Assembly: GCF_014905175.1 (NCBI RefSeq)
Contig: NC_057788.1
Coordinates: 868,001-932,000 of the forward strand
Origin: Aphidius gifuensis
Lineage: Eukaryota > Arthropoda > Insecta > Hymenoptera > Braconidae
Direction of reading: 5' to 3'
DNA length: 64,000 nt
The notes under the pieces were generated by a model. That model saw only the letters and a list, made by a program, of their open reading frames with translations, made no database searches and had not been told where the DNA came from. The first letter of the stretch is position 1; the number at the start of each line of letters is the position of its first letter. A program made the position numbers and the translations under genes. This document shows, one piece after another, positions 25,373 to 37,882 of this stretch.

Positions 25373-25743
25373 ATGGTATTTTTAATTAGGCCAAACAATA
25401 TATATAGACTTTGTAAACCCTAAAGACACTGAAAAGGTACATTAAAATGTTCAAGTGCTCGTGTGGTTGTCAGCAGCAAGTTTGTATGTGTGTGTGTAGA
25501 GACGCCGAGAGATTCGTTGCCGGGTGTACAACCGGTTAGCCTCACTTTACTTCGAGCGCTCTATGCTGCTACACCGTCATTCTAGGGTTTTGACAGCTGC
25601 CGTTGCATCATTATTAAAACTGCGTTTTAAGGTGTTTAATTGAATAATTAATGTATGAAAAATTGGTGCATTTGGTTTATTGAGGGTTATATATTGTTGA
25701 GCTACAAATAAAACAAGGTAATTAGATTTATTTTGATTACTGG

Positions 25744-25975
25744 TTTTGTGTGACTTTGTGGTTGCTCACGAAGTCCACAAATAAAGTAATATACCTGGTG
25801 ACACTCGTCGCCGTGGAATTATTATATTATTTTATTAATTAATAAATTAAAATCGTTATTTGTAGGAATATAATTTAGTGAGTTTGTGTAGAATAGTTAA
25901 TTTCAAAAGACCTTGTGGATGCTCACGAGGCCGAATAAAATAAAATATACCTGGTGACAGTCGTCGCCGTGGATT
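25744..25975 (+). repeat. Duplicated leader block with GGTGACACTCGTCGCCGTGG
   Basis: Two copies of about 70 bp (25744-25818 and 25910-25975) share cttgtggttgctcacgaag and atacctggtgaca.tcgtcgccgtgg. The GC-rich core can fold locally. They lie between the PBS and gag, where packaging signals are usual. Confidence 0.65.
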
Positions 25976-26999
25976 TATTTTATTTGCGTGTGTAATAATA
26001 TATTAGAATAAAAATTAATATTGTGTGTATTATAAAATAATTGTTTAATAATTATTAAACTCATTGTTAGTCGTGTCGGAAAAAAAAAATCATCGGGCCT
26101 TTGTCTGGCAGAGACCCTTTGTCGGGCGTGCTTTCCCTCTCTCTCTCTCTCTCTCACTATATTACTATATCACGCGTCTGTCTCAAAATCAGGTGACACT
26201 CAGGCTCTCCTTTGTGTTACTTGTCGGGATCCGATTGCGTCATCTTGCTTTGTCTAAATAGTTTGGATAGCAACAGTGCTAATTGTTATTCTCTGTTGGA
26301 CTAATTCACATGGTTTAAAATAATTTTAGACTGTTCATTTATTGTAAAGTCAAGTATCACCAGGCTTTCATTTAAAAAGTAAATCAATTGTGGGATCAGT
26401 TAATTGAATAGTTAATGGTCTAGATAAAATAGATTGTTGGTCCCTGGCTGCCTCAGGGATAAACAGATTATTTTATAATTCAGTTTTCTCGTGTTAGTTT
26501 TGATGGATTGATTAAAGACATCGGTCAATCTGAGACTAAAATAAATTAATTCATTCACTTTTACTATCACCTCTTCATTGTGTAGTAATCGGGATCGATT
26601 GATTATTGTTCTTGGTACTCAGGAATAAAATCAATTAGTCAGATAAATTAAATAAGCTAGTTTCCATCGTGTTACCGGTCAAATAAATTCTTTATTGTTC
26701 GTGGCTGAACTCAAGAATAATAAATAGATTAATCCATCGTTGGTACTCTTGGTTAAACAAAATAATTGCGTAGTGTCTTGGCCGACTCAGGACCTAATCA
26801 GCTAGTTGGTTGTCTGAATAATTGGTCGTTTTGGTTGATCCAGAATAAAAACACTAATTATTTAAACAATAGTTGTACGTTGCTTTGTACAGATCAGAGC
26901 ATAAATCGTCTGTTAGTTTCAAACATAATTTCTATTAGGAACCACCCTGTGCCTCTTTCATTGTACTCTAACCTACTTGTTGTTGTGTGATCAGTCAAC

Positions 27000-29120
27000 A
27001 TGTCGGATAGTACAGTAGTTGCTAAAAGGCGAGGTAGGCCACCGCGCAACCCCCCACCATCAGTAAACGTGACTAGTTCCAACACCGAGGTAAACGGAAA
27101 TCCAGCAGCTGAGTCTTTGGTTAGTAATGATGCTCCAGTGGTTACTCTAACACAGGCATCACCAGAGGATCAAGCAGTTGGTGGTTCTAGTCGTCCCCCA
27201 TCTCAACCAGGTTCTTTTCTTTCTTCTCTGGGAAGTATAGGAGATTTATTTGGTGATGATATTGACACCAGGGATAATGGTAATTCGGTAGACCCTCCTC
27301 GGCTTCTTGATCAACGTATCACCACACCAACCAGTCAACTTCCATTATCAATGCCTCGCGTTGAAAATTTGTTTCTTGGACCTTCAGGTGGCGGATCTAA
27401 TCCACCCCTGGCTAAAGGATCCACCAAGAGCACCAAAATTACAAAAGAAAAACCACCAGTAAATATATTGCCGCGTTTTGATGATCTATTGCGAGATCAT
27501 GAAGGTCCAGTCCTTCGTAGTAGGGTCAACTCACTTATACCCTCGCGTGGTGATCTATCAAGTCGTCGGGTTGATCCTGATGATGACCTAGATCGTCACG
27601 AACCACTGCGTCGGCAAAAGACCAAAACACAGGTGGATAACCACCAGGTAATTGGTGCCAACTCTATTCATCTCCCTGAGGCAACACAAAATGTTCCAAG
27701 ACGTCAGGTTGATCCTAAAGACGACTTGGAATACGTGGAACCTTCTCGTCATCAAAAGAACAGAATTTTGTTGGGTAATCAACGAGATTCTGGAGCGTTT
27801 TCACGTTGTCTCCCAAAGGCACAATCATATGTTCCAAGACGTCAGGAATATCATGAATACGAATTGGAATATGTGGAGCCACCGCGTAATCAAAGAACCA
27901 GAATTTTGTTGTATGATCAGCGAGATTCTGATGCTTATGTTCGTCGCCAACCGTTAGAGCATCAACAGGTTAGCTCAGGTCATCAGGGTAATCCTGATTA
28001 CGACTTGGAATACCGAGGTGCTCCACGTCGCCAAGTAATCATTCCATCAATGGAAGACCTTCGAATTTCAGAACCAGAAACCCGTCGTCAGAACCGAATG
28101 ATTAGGATTCTCTTAGATTGCCACCTTCAATTTACTGGTAAATCAGGAGAAGATGTGGAAGAATTCTTGTTTAGAATTGACCAAACGCGAGAAGTCACGG
28201 GTGCCTCCGACCAAGAAGTCCTCACGGCTCTTTCTTTCTGTCTTCGTGGCCCTGCTTTGACATGGTTCATGACACATCTCGAAGAGTTGCCTAACTGGGG
28301 AGCTGCTCGAGAAGCTTTTCGGGATAGCTTCGCAGATCCAGATTACCAACGTGCTCTGAGAGAAGAAATCGATAGACGGACTCAAGGTTCTAGTGAATCT
28401 ATTCGAAGTTACATTTCATGTATGCGAGGTTTATTCCAACGTACCGATCCACCTTGGCCAGAAAGCGAGCGTGTTATCTATACGATTCGGAATTTGTTGC
28501 CCTCGTTCCAACGATTAATTTCGGCTCGTATGTGTCCAACAATGAAAGCTGTGGAGGCTGAGGCAATACGACAGGAAAGGATCACACAGATCGCTCAGAC
28601 CCGTCGTCCGCCTCCGAGACCAGAACTTTCATTGTGTCCGGGTTTTGCTTGCCCTACATCACGCACTGTTACTTTTACTCAACCCCGTCCATCAAGCACA
28701 AATGAGGTACGTGCTTTGTTCGAAGAAGATGAGCTCTATGAGAGTAACTGTAACCACAGACTCGAGGAAGATCTCAAACTTTACTCACTTCATCACGAGA
28801 TCGAAAGAAATCATGATTGGGTGGAATCATCAAAAGTATCAACAAAGATGGAACAGGCTACTCAGTATTCACCACCAAGGTCTCCAGTACCATTGCCTCG
28901 TAATGTTAATCGTGATTCATCCCCAGTTCCAGGTTTCGATTCTCAGCTTGAACGCCCTGGTAGATCCGGCGGTTTTGGGATAGAATGCTGGAACTGTGAT
29001 TCTCGTGGTCATATTCACCGCGATTGTCAAGAACCACGTCGTCGGTTTTGTTACCGCTGTAGAAGATCTGGCGTAACATTAGCTTCCTGTCCATTTTGTA
29101 ATTCGGGAAACGACAGTTGA
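27000..29120 (+). CDS. gag: Retrotransposon Gag protein
   Basis: 706 residues with no frameshift or stop. The N-terminal third is Pro/Ser-rich with basic patches. Residues about 195-345 hold three to four diverged repeats of about 43 residues around VPRRQ..P..DLEYVEP. Residues about 360-530 form a Ty3/gypsy-type retrotransposon gag (capsid-like) domain, with LRGPALTWFMTHLEELPNW and IRSYISCMRGLFQR. Near the C-terminus is a CCHC zinc knuckle (CWNCDSRGHIHRDC, pattern C-x2-C-x4-H-x4-C) and a second partial one (CYRC...CPFC). The ATG at 27000 is the first in a long open frame 1.95 kb after the PBS. Base composition is much richer in GC than host exons here, as expected of an incoming element. The intact frame suggests selection or young age. 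Confidence 0.9.
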   Translation: MSDSTVVAKRRGRPPRNPPPSVNVTSSNTEVNGNPAAESLVSNDAPVVTLTQASPEDQAVGGSSRPPSQPGSFLSSLGSIGDLFGDDIDTRDNGNSVDPPRLLDQRITTPTSQLPLSMPRVENLFLGPSGGGSNPPLAKGSTKSTKITKEKPPVNILPRFDDLLRDHEGPVLRSRVNSLIPSRGDLSSRRVDPDDDLDRHEPLRRQKTKTQVDNHQVIGANSIHLPEATQNVPRRQVDPKDDLEYVEPSRHQKNRILLGNQRDSGAFSRCLPKAQSYVPRRQEYHEYELEYVEPPRNQRTRILLYDQRDSDAYVRRQPLEHQQVSSGHQGNPDYDLEYRGAPRRQVIIPSMEDLRISEPETRRQNRMIRILLDCHLQFTGKSGEDVEEFLFRIDQTREVTGASDQEVLTALSFCLRGPALTWFMTHLEELPNWGAAREAFRDSFADPDYQRALREEIDRRTQGSSESIRSYISCMRGLFQRTDPPWPESERVIYTIRNLLPSFQRLISARMCPTMKAVEAEAIRQERITQIAQTRRPPPRPELSLCPGFACPTSRTVTFTQPRPSSTNEVRALFEEDELYESNCNHRLEEDLKLYSLHHEIERNHDWVESSKVSTKMEQATQYSPPRSPVPLPRNVNRDSSPVPGFDSQLERPGRSGGFGIECWNCDSRGHIHRDCQEPRRRFCYRCRRSGVTLASCPFCNSGNDS

Positions 29121-29597
29121 GTCTCACGGACCTGGTGCCTGAGCCTCAGTTGGTAGAGTTAACCCCGGCAAAATTGACTAGTAAAGTACCCCGGAGTTCT
29201 GTGTTAGATCATAGAATCTTAACTCCGAGAGAAATACTTTTGACATGTATTAAACGCTCTTGTCAGTATGGCTACTCAACTATCAAGATCTGGACCTCCA
29301 GTTACTACCTTTGTTCAATCTGATTCGGCACCTGGATGCCCAGGAACCGAACCACATTGCAACTGTGTTGGTCCAGCTTTTCCGCTTTTCTTATATTATT
29401 TATAGGAATGTGGAGCTGGTCGAGGTTGATCCTTACCAGAGCCATATTGATAAAGACTTTCATACTATTCCGTACCTTGTCCTAGTTGTTTTAGATATTG
29501 TTTCAGGAATTCCAGGAGCAAGAATCAACTGGACCAAAGACTTGACAAGAGATGAGAGAAGGATGTCGTCGTCGTTGGAGGAGTCTGGGGAGGAGGC
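29121..29597 (+). other. Post-gag region and polypurine tract
   Basis: This is where pol should be. Only short overlapping frames occur, with no reverse transcriptase or integrase motif. The last bases before the 3' LTR, tctggggaggaggc, form the polypurine tract that primes plus-strand synthesis. Confidence 0.7.
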
Positions 29598-30596
29598 TGT
29601 AGCGATTCTCGCTGCCTTATAGGCTGATCAAGACCGATCCAACGGAAATCCTCCAACCAACGACTTCGTTTTTATATTTTATTTTATATTTCTTTTTGTA
29701 TATTATTATTATTATCGTTCATTATATTTTTCCCCCTTTTTCACCAAGATAGAGAGAGGAGGGATAGCTTGGAGTGGGGACAGCTTGGTAGATCCGAGCT
29801 GCTCCGAAATATCTTGGGCTGAACTCACTCTCTTGGCTGTGGGACGTGGTAAGAAACACACGTTTCGAGATCAGCTCTTGGTTTTACGTTATGTAGGGTA
29901 CTCATGTGTCTAGCTGGATACTCAGCGGACACGTGGATTTTGTAGGTTAGTTTTGGGGCGTTGTCCGTGTGAATCATGGACAACGTCAAGCATACATTTT
30001 TCATTTGATAATTTAGTTAATTAATTTTGTTAGAAACGCGGTCCCTTTGTTTATTTAATTAATAAATTAAATTCAAGGTCGCGAGTAAGTTATGTTGTAC
30101 GTTTTGGAATATTGAGACTCTGATTATGTTTTGGACTTTGAGACTACGTTTTTGTATTTTGGATTTAAGATTAAGTTTTGGTTAAATAAATAATACTTTT
30201 TGGTTTTTGAGTATAAAATAATAATGTGTTATTGTTAATTATTTTGATTGATTATAATTTTTCTTGTAACTTTATCCGGCCCTTCTACCACAACCAGCAC
30301 ACTGAGCGAGTCTAGCTTCCCTCTAGGCTAGTGGTCATCGGTTATTTGGTTATTTTGTTGTATATTTGGGTTGTTGGGTTATTTGTTGCTATTTGGTATT
30401 TTTGGGTATGAATGTGATAAGCCTTTTTCGAGTTTTAGGGCGAATTGAAAACGTCATGATTTTAACAGTTAATACATAGTTGGTTATTTTGATTTTGAGT
30501 TTGGTTATTGCTGTTTTAAGATAAATTAATATATAAAACCAAATAAATATTCTTGATAATTAAACTGAAAGGTTACTTGCAAAATTCCACGTTACA
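29598..30596 (+). repeat. 3' LTR of the gag-only retrotransposon
   Basis: It starts TGTAGC and ends GTTACA, the inverted ends expected of an LTR. It is 999 bp against 1054 in the 5' copy. The difference is mostly the 47-bp block present once here (about 30420) and twice there. Confidence 0.92.
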
Positions 30597-30888
30597 AAAT
30601 ATAATTAATATTTATTTATTATCATTTAGCAATAATTATTAATATATACAAACACTTGATAATTTAATTAATAAATAATTGAAATATATAATTAATTAAT
30701 AAATATATTTACAACAAAATAATTAATTCAAAATAAAAAATATTTATATAATAATAAATTGTTTTTTTTTTTCTTTTTGCAAATCGTCATTGTTATTTAA
30801 ATAATTAATTTTTTTTTTTTTTTTTTAAGTTAAGGTCGATTCTATTACAATTCCAAGCTCGACAAACTTGTATTGTATATCAAGGGTC

Positions 30889-30975
30889 ATGAGCGAAGGC
30901 GGACGTGGGCGAAGTTGTAAAACAAAAGTACCGTTATATTCGTCGCCTGTGGCTCTCCTCGATTCTCGTAAATAT
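30889..30975 (+). CDS. Candidate orphan coding exon (29 codons)
   Basis: An ATG opens 29 codons with GC-rich, non-repetitive composition (MSEGGRGRSCK...LLDSRKY) and ends exactly at a strong splice donor, aatat|gtaag. No in-frame partner exon was found, and joining to the first MTCL coding exon is not in frame. It could be a 5' exon of an unseen gene or a chance reading of a noncoding exon. Confidence 0.25.
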
Positions 30976-33900
30976 GTAAGTTTTTATATACATACATCTA
31001 TTCATACATGACAAAAAAATAAAAAAACAATTTTTTTTTTAAATTACCGATATTATTCAATGGTACGAGCTATAGCCATCTTGATATTCATGATAAAAAA
31101 AAGAGCAATCTCATTTTAATAACACTCAATAAATTATTGAAAAAATTTTTTTAAAATCAATTAAAAATGTAGATCATATTCAGGTATTTTGTATTATAAA
31201 CACAATTCATTAATATTAATTATTTGCACTATTATTTATATTTAAAAAAAATTATTTATATATTTTCTATCGAATTTAAATTTATTAGAAATTTATTTCA
31301 GTGTGATTTAAATTGCAGATATATATTTTGACCTAATTTATTTACAAAACGATTAATGGAAAATTAAATTAATTTTATTTTCTTGTTTTTTAAATTTATT
31401 ATTTATTATTATATATTTTTTTTTCATTATTTGAATAAGCAAAATAAAGTACAGTATCGATGATCGTTGGTGCATGAAAGTCTGACTTTCTAGGCTTAAC
31501 ATAACGATCGAAATAAAAAATAAAAAAAAATTTCACATTGGTCACGCCCGGGTGTTGCTCTACTGTCTTTCATTTGTTTAAAATATTTCAAATAGATATT
31601 GCACTAGTTACAATCTCTCAAATGAAAAAAAAAAACCAAAAATTCGCTAAATCGAAATGAAAATAATCCACAAAAAACTGGATAGAAATCTAATTTCGAA
31701 ATTCGAAATATTTCGAAATCAAAAATAAGATTTTCATTGAAACAATAAACAATAATATGAATTAAATTTTTTATTAATAAAAAAGAAAAAAGATATTAAA
31801 TTAATTATTTATTTTTATTAGCGAAATTGTTTTTTTTTTTTTTTTTATTTTATGGAGCAACGAGATTGAGAGTATTGCATTCTACACGAAAGAAAATAAA
31901 GAGGCCAGAATGTTACTATTCACGTAAATACATTGAGAGATTTTTTTTTTTTTATTTTTTATCTACCGTTTTTATATTTATTTGTGTTGAGTATATATGT
32001 GAGGCCTTACGCCTTGCATAATTAGGCCTTAGAAAAGGAATTACTGGTTGCTACACTTTTCCTTTGCACACCTCTTTCCTCTCCTCGATAAAATTCAACT
32101 CACTCTTCACTCGAGTTCCTTGAATTCTTGCCTACTTAACTCAATTTTTTTTTTTTTTTTTTTATATATTCTTCCTTTTTATTTTTACCTGTACTAAAAC
32201 CTGTATTATTATATTTTTTATTTATTTTTTTTCAAATTATTTGACACATTTTCTTTTTTGTCTTCATTAGGTTAATTGAATTATTTATTTTCGTTTTTTT
32301 TTTTTATTTAACAAATAAGTATATTGTTAACAATTTAATATTTTTTTTTTGCTCATTTTTTTTCTGTAATTATGAATGCTCCGAATAGCAGACGAAAGCC
32401 GGACAAGTAAAAATATATATATTTAAGATAAAAATAATATTTATAAATTTGTTTCGGATTTGTGATTTTAACTTTCCAATGAATTGATTTTTTTATTTTA
32501 TTCAATATGTTAATTTTTCTTGTATTGTGACCTTTTCAAAGTGAAAATATCAGCTGAAGCAAAAATAATAAAAAAAAGTAGAAAAGATGATGTGCAAGAT
32601 GGTTGATGGTTTTTCACTAAAAAAAAAATATATTTATTTAATTTAAATATTTTTTCAAAAAAATATAAGCCACAATAAATATTAAATAATTTTTTTTTCA
32701 TAATAAAAAATGCACATGCTTGTAATAATTTTTAAAAAACTGAAAAATTTAAATATTCATTTTTTTTATATTCTGCAACGGGATTATGACTTTAAATATT
32801 TTTTTTTACTTCAATTTTGTAAAATATCATTTTACTCTTTTTAAATTCATATTTAATTATTTTTTTTTAGTGCAAAATTTTCTATATTTTACAGTATGTG
32901 TCTCAATTATGAGATTTATTCGCACAAAAAAAAAAAAAAAATAAATTATATATATAAAAAAGAAAAGAAAAAAAAAAACAACACCCAAGGCATTTTTATA
33001 TAACCAGGAGATTTCGTAACACTCGGGGTTGTGAATGTAAAAGAAAAAAAAAAAGAGACTGGTTTACTTTATTTCGCGAAATTGCAAAAAGTGACGGATC
33101 AAGTTAAAAAATACCCCAACAAATTATAATGGTTACAAAAAAATTATATGTATATTAAAATAAAATTTGGATGTTTATTTATTTATCGGAGAATTTAAAA
33201 AAATTTAGAGAAATGATTTTAATTAAATAATCGAAACATCAAAAGTTTCGATTTTACGAAGAAATAAAAAAAGATTTTTTTTCTATCGATGGTTAATGAT
33301 TAAATTAATTCCTGTCAACATATAATGAATATTATAAAAATATATATTAATAATAATTAAAAAAAGAGGAATATATTTATCTGAAATTATTATAAAAATA
33401 AATAATAATATTGTCATAACTTCTCACGCGATTCGCAAAGCAATGGCTTATATATTTCTTGTCTCATCTCGTTGAGAGCTTTCACTTGCACGAAGACGAA
33501 GAATGCGAAGGCTGTCGAGGACGAACCAGCATAATATCTTTATAATTATTATAATAATAATTTTTTTAAAAATAAAATATTCATAATTGTTTATAAATTA
33601 TTCTTATCAATGAAAAATATATCCTCAAAATAAATCCATTTGAAAAAAAAGATCTCAAATTTATTTTCGTTTCCTTTTGTTTAAAACATATCATTCAATT
33701 TTTTTATTAACAATTAAACAACCTTTTTTTTTTAACTTTTAATGAACCCAATAATAATCAACATGACAAAAAAAAATTAATATGTATTCTAATTATGAAA
33801 AAAAAGTGACCAAAATCAATTTGACGAAAAAAAAAAAATTTCGATTTACAAAAAAAAAAGATAATTTTTTTACTAAAAAAAATCATTTAATAATATTAAT

Positions 33901-35732
33901 TAATTAGCTAATATTTATACAAATAAACAATACATTTTTATAATAAAAAAAAACCATATTTATAATATTTATATTAATTTTTTATCAATAAAAATAAAAA
34001 ATAAAAAAAAAACAAGATTTTATTTCGATTTCTACATTGATATTAATTTTTTACTAAATAAAAATTATTTAATAATTTATTAATTAATGAAAAGTTGTTA
34101 AAGAAAGGTTGCTGATATCATATATATGCGTGTAAAAAAAAAAAAAAAAAGGTTTGTCTGTATTTGGTTTGTATGGAATTTTCATTGGTAAAGGGGCTTT
34201 CACTCCCAAGTCAGTGTAATATTGCAAAAAGGCGTTGATAAGTTTCGAATGCAGTGAACTGGCTTTTGGAACCGTATGGTTACTGCCAATCCTTTTCATC
34301 CACAAATATAAATATAAGTATATATATCTATATATTTATAAATTTGTGCATATATACCAACGAGAATGGTGACTTTAACGAGTGGACGAAACTGGTTATT
34401 GAGTCGCGTAGGTCGATAGACTCTTGTTACATTTTAGTTTCTAACAAAAAAATATATTTCAAAAATGCAAATAATATTTTAATATATGTCTATAATAATA
34501 ATAATAATAATAAAACTTCTAAATATTATAAATATTAATTTTATCAATAAATATATTATTTACTATTTTTTCCATTTTTTTTTTTCAAATATATAACTTT
34601 TCCCGCAAAAATACAAAAATTTTCAAATCATTTTTTTTTTTTTTTTGTTTGATTTGTCATTTGTAATTTATTAAATATTATCATCATGATTAATGATGGA
34701 CATTGCGTATTTTGAATGATAATTCATCCTTCCTATAACGGATATATTTTTATTTTTTTTATGAATTATTTTAACAAACAGGACATGCGGACATACCAAT
34801 TGAATGACAGATAAACTCTGCACGCGTTTCGTCACACGTATCAAATTTCCAATATGGTTATCTTCAATAATTTAAAATACACAATAATTTATCATAAATA
34901 ATCCTCAATTTTATCATAGTCAATAATTATTTTATAAATTTTTCAATCACATCAACACAATATATTATAATTAAAATCAAATATCTATATAAAATTCATA
35001 AAAAAGTTAATTGTCTATTTTTTTAAAAACTAAAATATTTATTAAACAATCACTAATTAATTCACTATAAATAAATGTAAAATTAAATTTCACAAACGTT
35101 AAACAATTTGCAATTATATATTTCCAATTAATTGTTATTTTCGCAACACAAAAAAAATTTACAATCACATTAACACAAAAATAACACAAAACACAATTAA
35201 ATTAATGTTTTATTTTTTTTACAAAATAAATTAAAAAATAAAAACACAAAACGTTGTTGTCTTTGAGTTGTTCTCACAACGAGTGAGAGTTTATTCGAAA
35301 TATTTTTTTCAAAACCATCATGGAACGTAACATTATTATTTTTATAAAATTGCGCATGCGCCAATGAAAAATATCAAAAGAAAAAAAAAAATTTCAAATA
35401 AAAAAAAAAAAAGTATATATACATAAGCTTGTTATAATATGTACATGTTTAAATGTGTGTTGTATATTTCTTGAAGAAATATATATTTGTATTGTGAGAT
35501 GTATATAGCCTTCTCTTTGGTCTCCCACCACCCACCACCATCCCACCCAATATCAAGTCACTCTCTTCTTTTAAACTCTCAGTGGGTTTTCACTGACACA
35601 AACCACTTGGAAAGCTGCTAAAATATATTTTATATAAAAGAAAAACACAGATAGCCCAAGAGTGCGAGGGAGAGAGAGAGAGGGATTGATGCTGCAGATT
35701 TAAACTTATCGGTTCGCGAGAGACTCGCGGTA

Positions 35733-35740
35733 TGACGTCA
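35733..35740. promoter_or_regulatory. CRE palindrome TGACGTCA in a promoter-like island
   Basis: A perfect cyclic-AMP response element core sits in a GC-richer block (35510-35780) with gagagagag and ggttcgcgagagactcgcgg. It resembles an insect promoter, likely serving the MTCL-like gene, whose coding start is 2.1 kb downstream. Confidence 0.35.
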
Positions 35741-37882
35741 TAAATGGGACAAGGCGTTTGTGGCCTTTAGGATGTTAAATATATATAAATAATAATAAAT
35801 AAAAATATATTAAATTTTAAAAATCAAAGAGATAAAGACAGATAAATTAAATGAGAAAGAAAAACCTTTTTTTTTTTTTTTCAAAAAACAAGTGGCAAAG
35901 AGGTGGTGAATTTTATAAAGAGGCATGAAGATTAAAATAAAACGAAATAACCACTCACAAATCGAGTTTTTATATACGGCCACTGAACTTATGATGGTCC
36001 TTTTTTTTTATCATTTTATTTCGACTTTTTTCTATTGTAATTTTTCCATTTTTTTTTTGCCTTTTTTTTTGCCATTTACTTAAGCCTTTTTTTATGACTT
36101 TAATTTAGGTTTTTTTTTTGCACTTTTTGGATTTTTTTTCTATTGTTTGATTTATGTATACTAATGGGGATTTTTTTTTTTTTTTTTGAGTTTATGTGGT
36201 TTTTTTTTTAATGGCATTTTGCTGGTGCCCTCAACACGGTATTTCGAGTTGTCTTGTCCTTGCCCAGGACAAAACCCAACCCAGCCGGATCTTCAACTTG
36301 TTCTTCTTATTCGTTTTTGTATATATGTAGGATATGTATATGGATGTATTAATATATACCTTGAATGTATTTGCAACAGAGTGCAGTAAACTCATTGAAA
36401 AGAGGAAATTCCTTTTGTCATTTTTTTTTTTTTTTATTTTTATAACTATTTTTTGGTTTTTATTTCTTATAGCTGTATTGTTTTTTTTTTATATGACACA
36501 GAGTATTTTCTTCTATTTATTTAATTAATTAAAAATAATTAATTTTCATTTTTTCTTTGTCATTTAAATTATTAAAATTAATATTACTAATTAAGAATTT
36601 TGTTAAATAAATTTTTTTTTTTTTTTTATTTATAAAATTTATAATTTTCTATTTATTTTATTTAATTAAAAATTTTTTTTTTATTAAAATTAAATAATAG
36701 CTTTTATATTCTATATAAAATTGATATTTTTTAGAAAAATTAAACAATTTTTATTAATAATAATAAATTAAATAAAAAAATTTTTTTTTTTCTCTTTTTT
36801 TCATCATAAAAAATGATAAAATTAATAAAATTTCATTAAAAAAAAAATAATTTATAAATTACAAATTAATTTTAATATATTTTTATTTAATTTTCTTGTT
36901 TTTTACTTGAAATTTTATTTTTATCTCAGGGTAAAGAGATAAATATATATCAATATATCAAAAAAGAAAAAAAATTCTAAAATACTGGCAAATGTCCAAT
37001 CGTGTAATGCCGTTGCATGTGGGCAACATTAATACGTCTATATATAAGTACAAACATTTTTAGAAATTGTTTTTTTCTCTTTACATATGTATATATATAT
37101 TATATTTTATTTTTTAAATTAACTTTTTATTTTGTTCATTCGAGGCTACTTGCCTAGAGCCCATAATAGTTACAAATCCACTTCATCCATACGGTCCATG
37201 TTGTGGTGAGAATGGATCCGCAAGCATCATCATCAGCTATAATAATTTTATTCAATAAAAATAATATTCAATAAAACGTGTAATAACAATTTATTTTTTA
37301 AAATAATAAACATTCTTTGAGCATTTAAAAAATGCATATGAAAAAAAAAAAAAAAAACAAAATTTACAAAATAAAATAAATACTACAGTGGATAATCAGT
37401 GTGTTTCAATAATAAATATAAACAATTTATTTAAATAATTATTTATGTGTAATAATCATTAATTTAATAATACAGTGTTTGAAAAAAAAAAATTTTTTTT
37501 TAGCTTAAAATTATATTTAAATTACAATTAAAAAGGATAAAAAAGTAAATTTTTTCTTTTTACAAAATTATGTAATAAAAATTAATTTTTTGATTATTTT
37601 TTTTTTATTTATCATTTACTTTAATGTGAATATTAAATAACAATTATTTTTTAAAAAATTTGGTTGATTAAATTGAGGAAATAAATTATGTCTATGTGGT
37701 GAAATATTTTTCTAATTTTCTATATAAATTTGTCATTTATCTAAAAATAGATCGAACCAACAAAATTCATCTGCTTTTCTTTTAAATTAGCTTAAAAAAA
37801 TAAAATAAAAGTGACAATTATTTTAAATTTATAATTCAAGTGTTAAATTATAAATAATTAATTGAAAAATAAAAAAATAAAA

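Larger units (their letters stand above)
23993..30596 (+). mobile_element. Gag-only LTR retrotransposon (Ty3/gypsy-like, non-autonomous)
   Basis: The complete structure is visible: 5' LTR 23993-25046, PBS 25049-25066, long leader, gag 27000-29120, polypurine tract about 29585-29597 and 3' LTR 29598-30596. The flanks are the same 4 bases AAAT (23989-23992 and 30597-30600), a gypsy-like target duplication. The LTRs are nearly identical apart from a 47-bp internal duplication in the 5' copy and decay of its first bases, so insertion is fairly recent. No protease, reverse transcriptase, RNase H or integrase frame exists. The 480 bases after gag hold only short frames. It must use the enzymes of another element. 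Confidence 0.92.
30597..37882. other. Gene-poor AT-rich region upstream of the MTCL-like gene
   Basis: About 7.3 kb without a supported gene. GC-richer islands are at 30840-30980, 31440-31560, 31985-32115, 33420-33530, 34150-34440, 35510-35780, 36210-36310 and 37140-37240. They may be promoters or untranslated first exons of the MTCL-like gene (+) or the Expansion-like gene (-). The one at 37140-37240 contains a good donor, gttgtg|gtgaga (about 37208). A matching acceptor, ttaaattag at 37790, lies before the first MTCL coding exon. Confidence 0.4.

Noticed and set aside
29260..29622. 120-codon frame after gag as a remnant of pol
   Set aside because: No reverse transcriptase, protease or integrase motif is visible and the frame runs into the 3' LTR. 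It is treated as non-coding.
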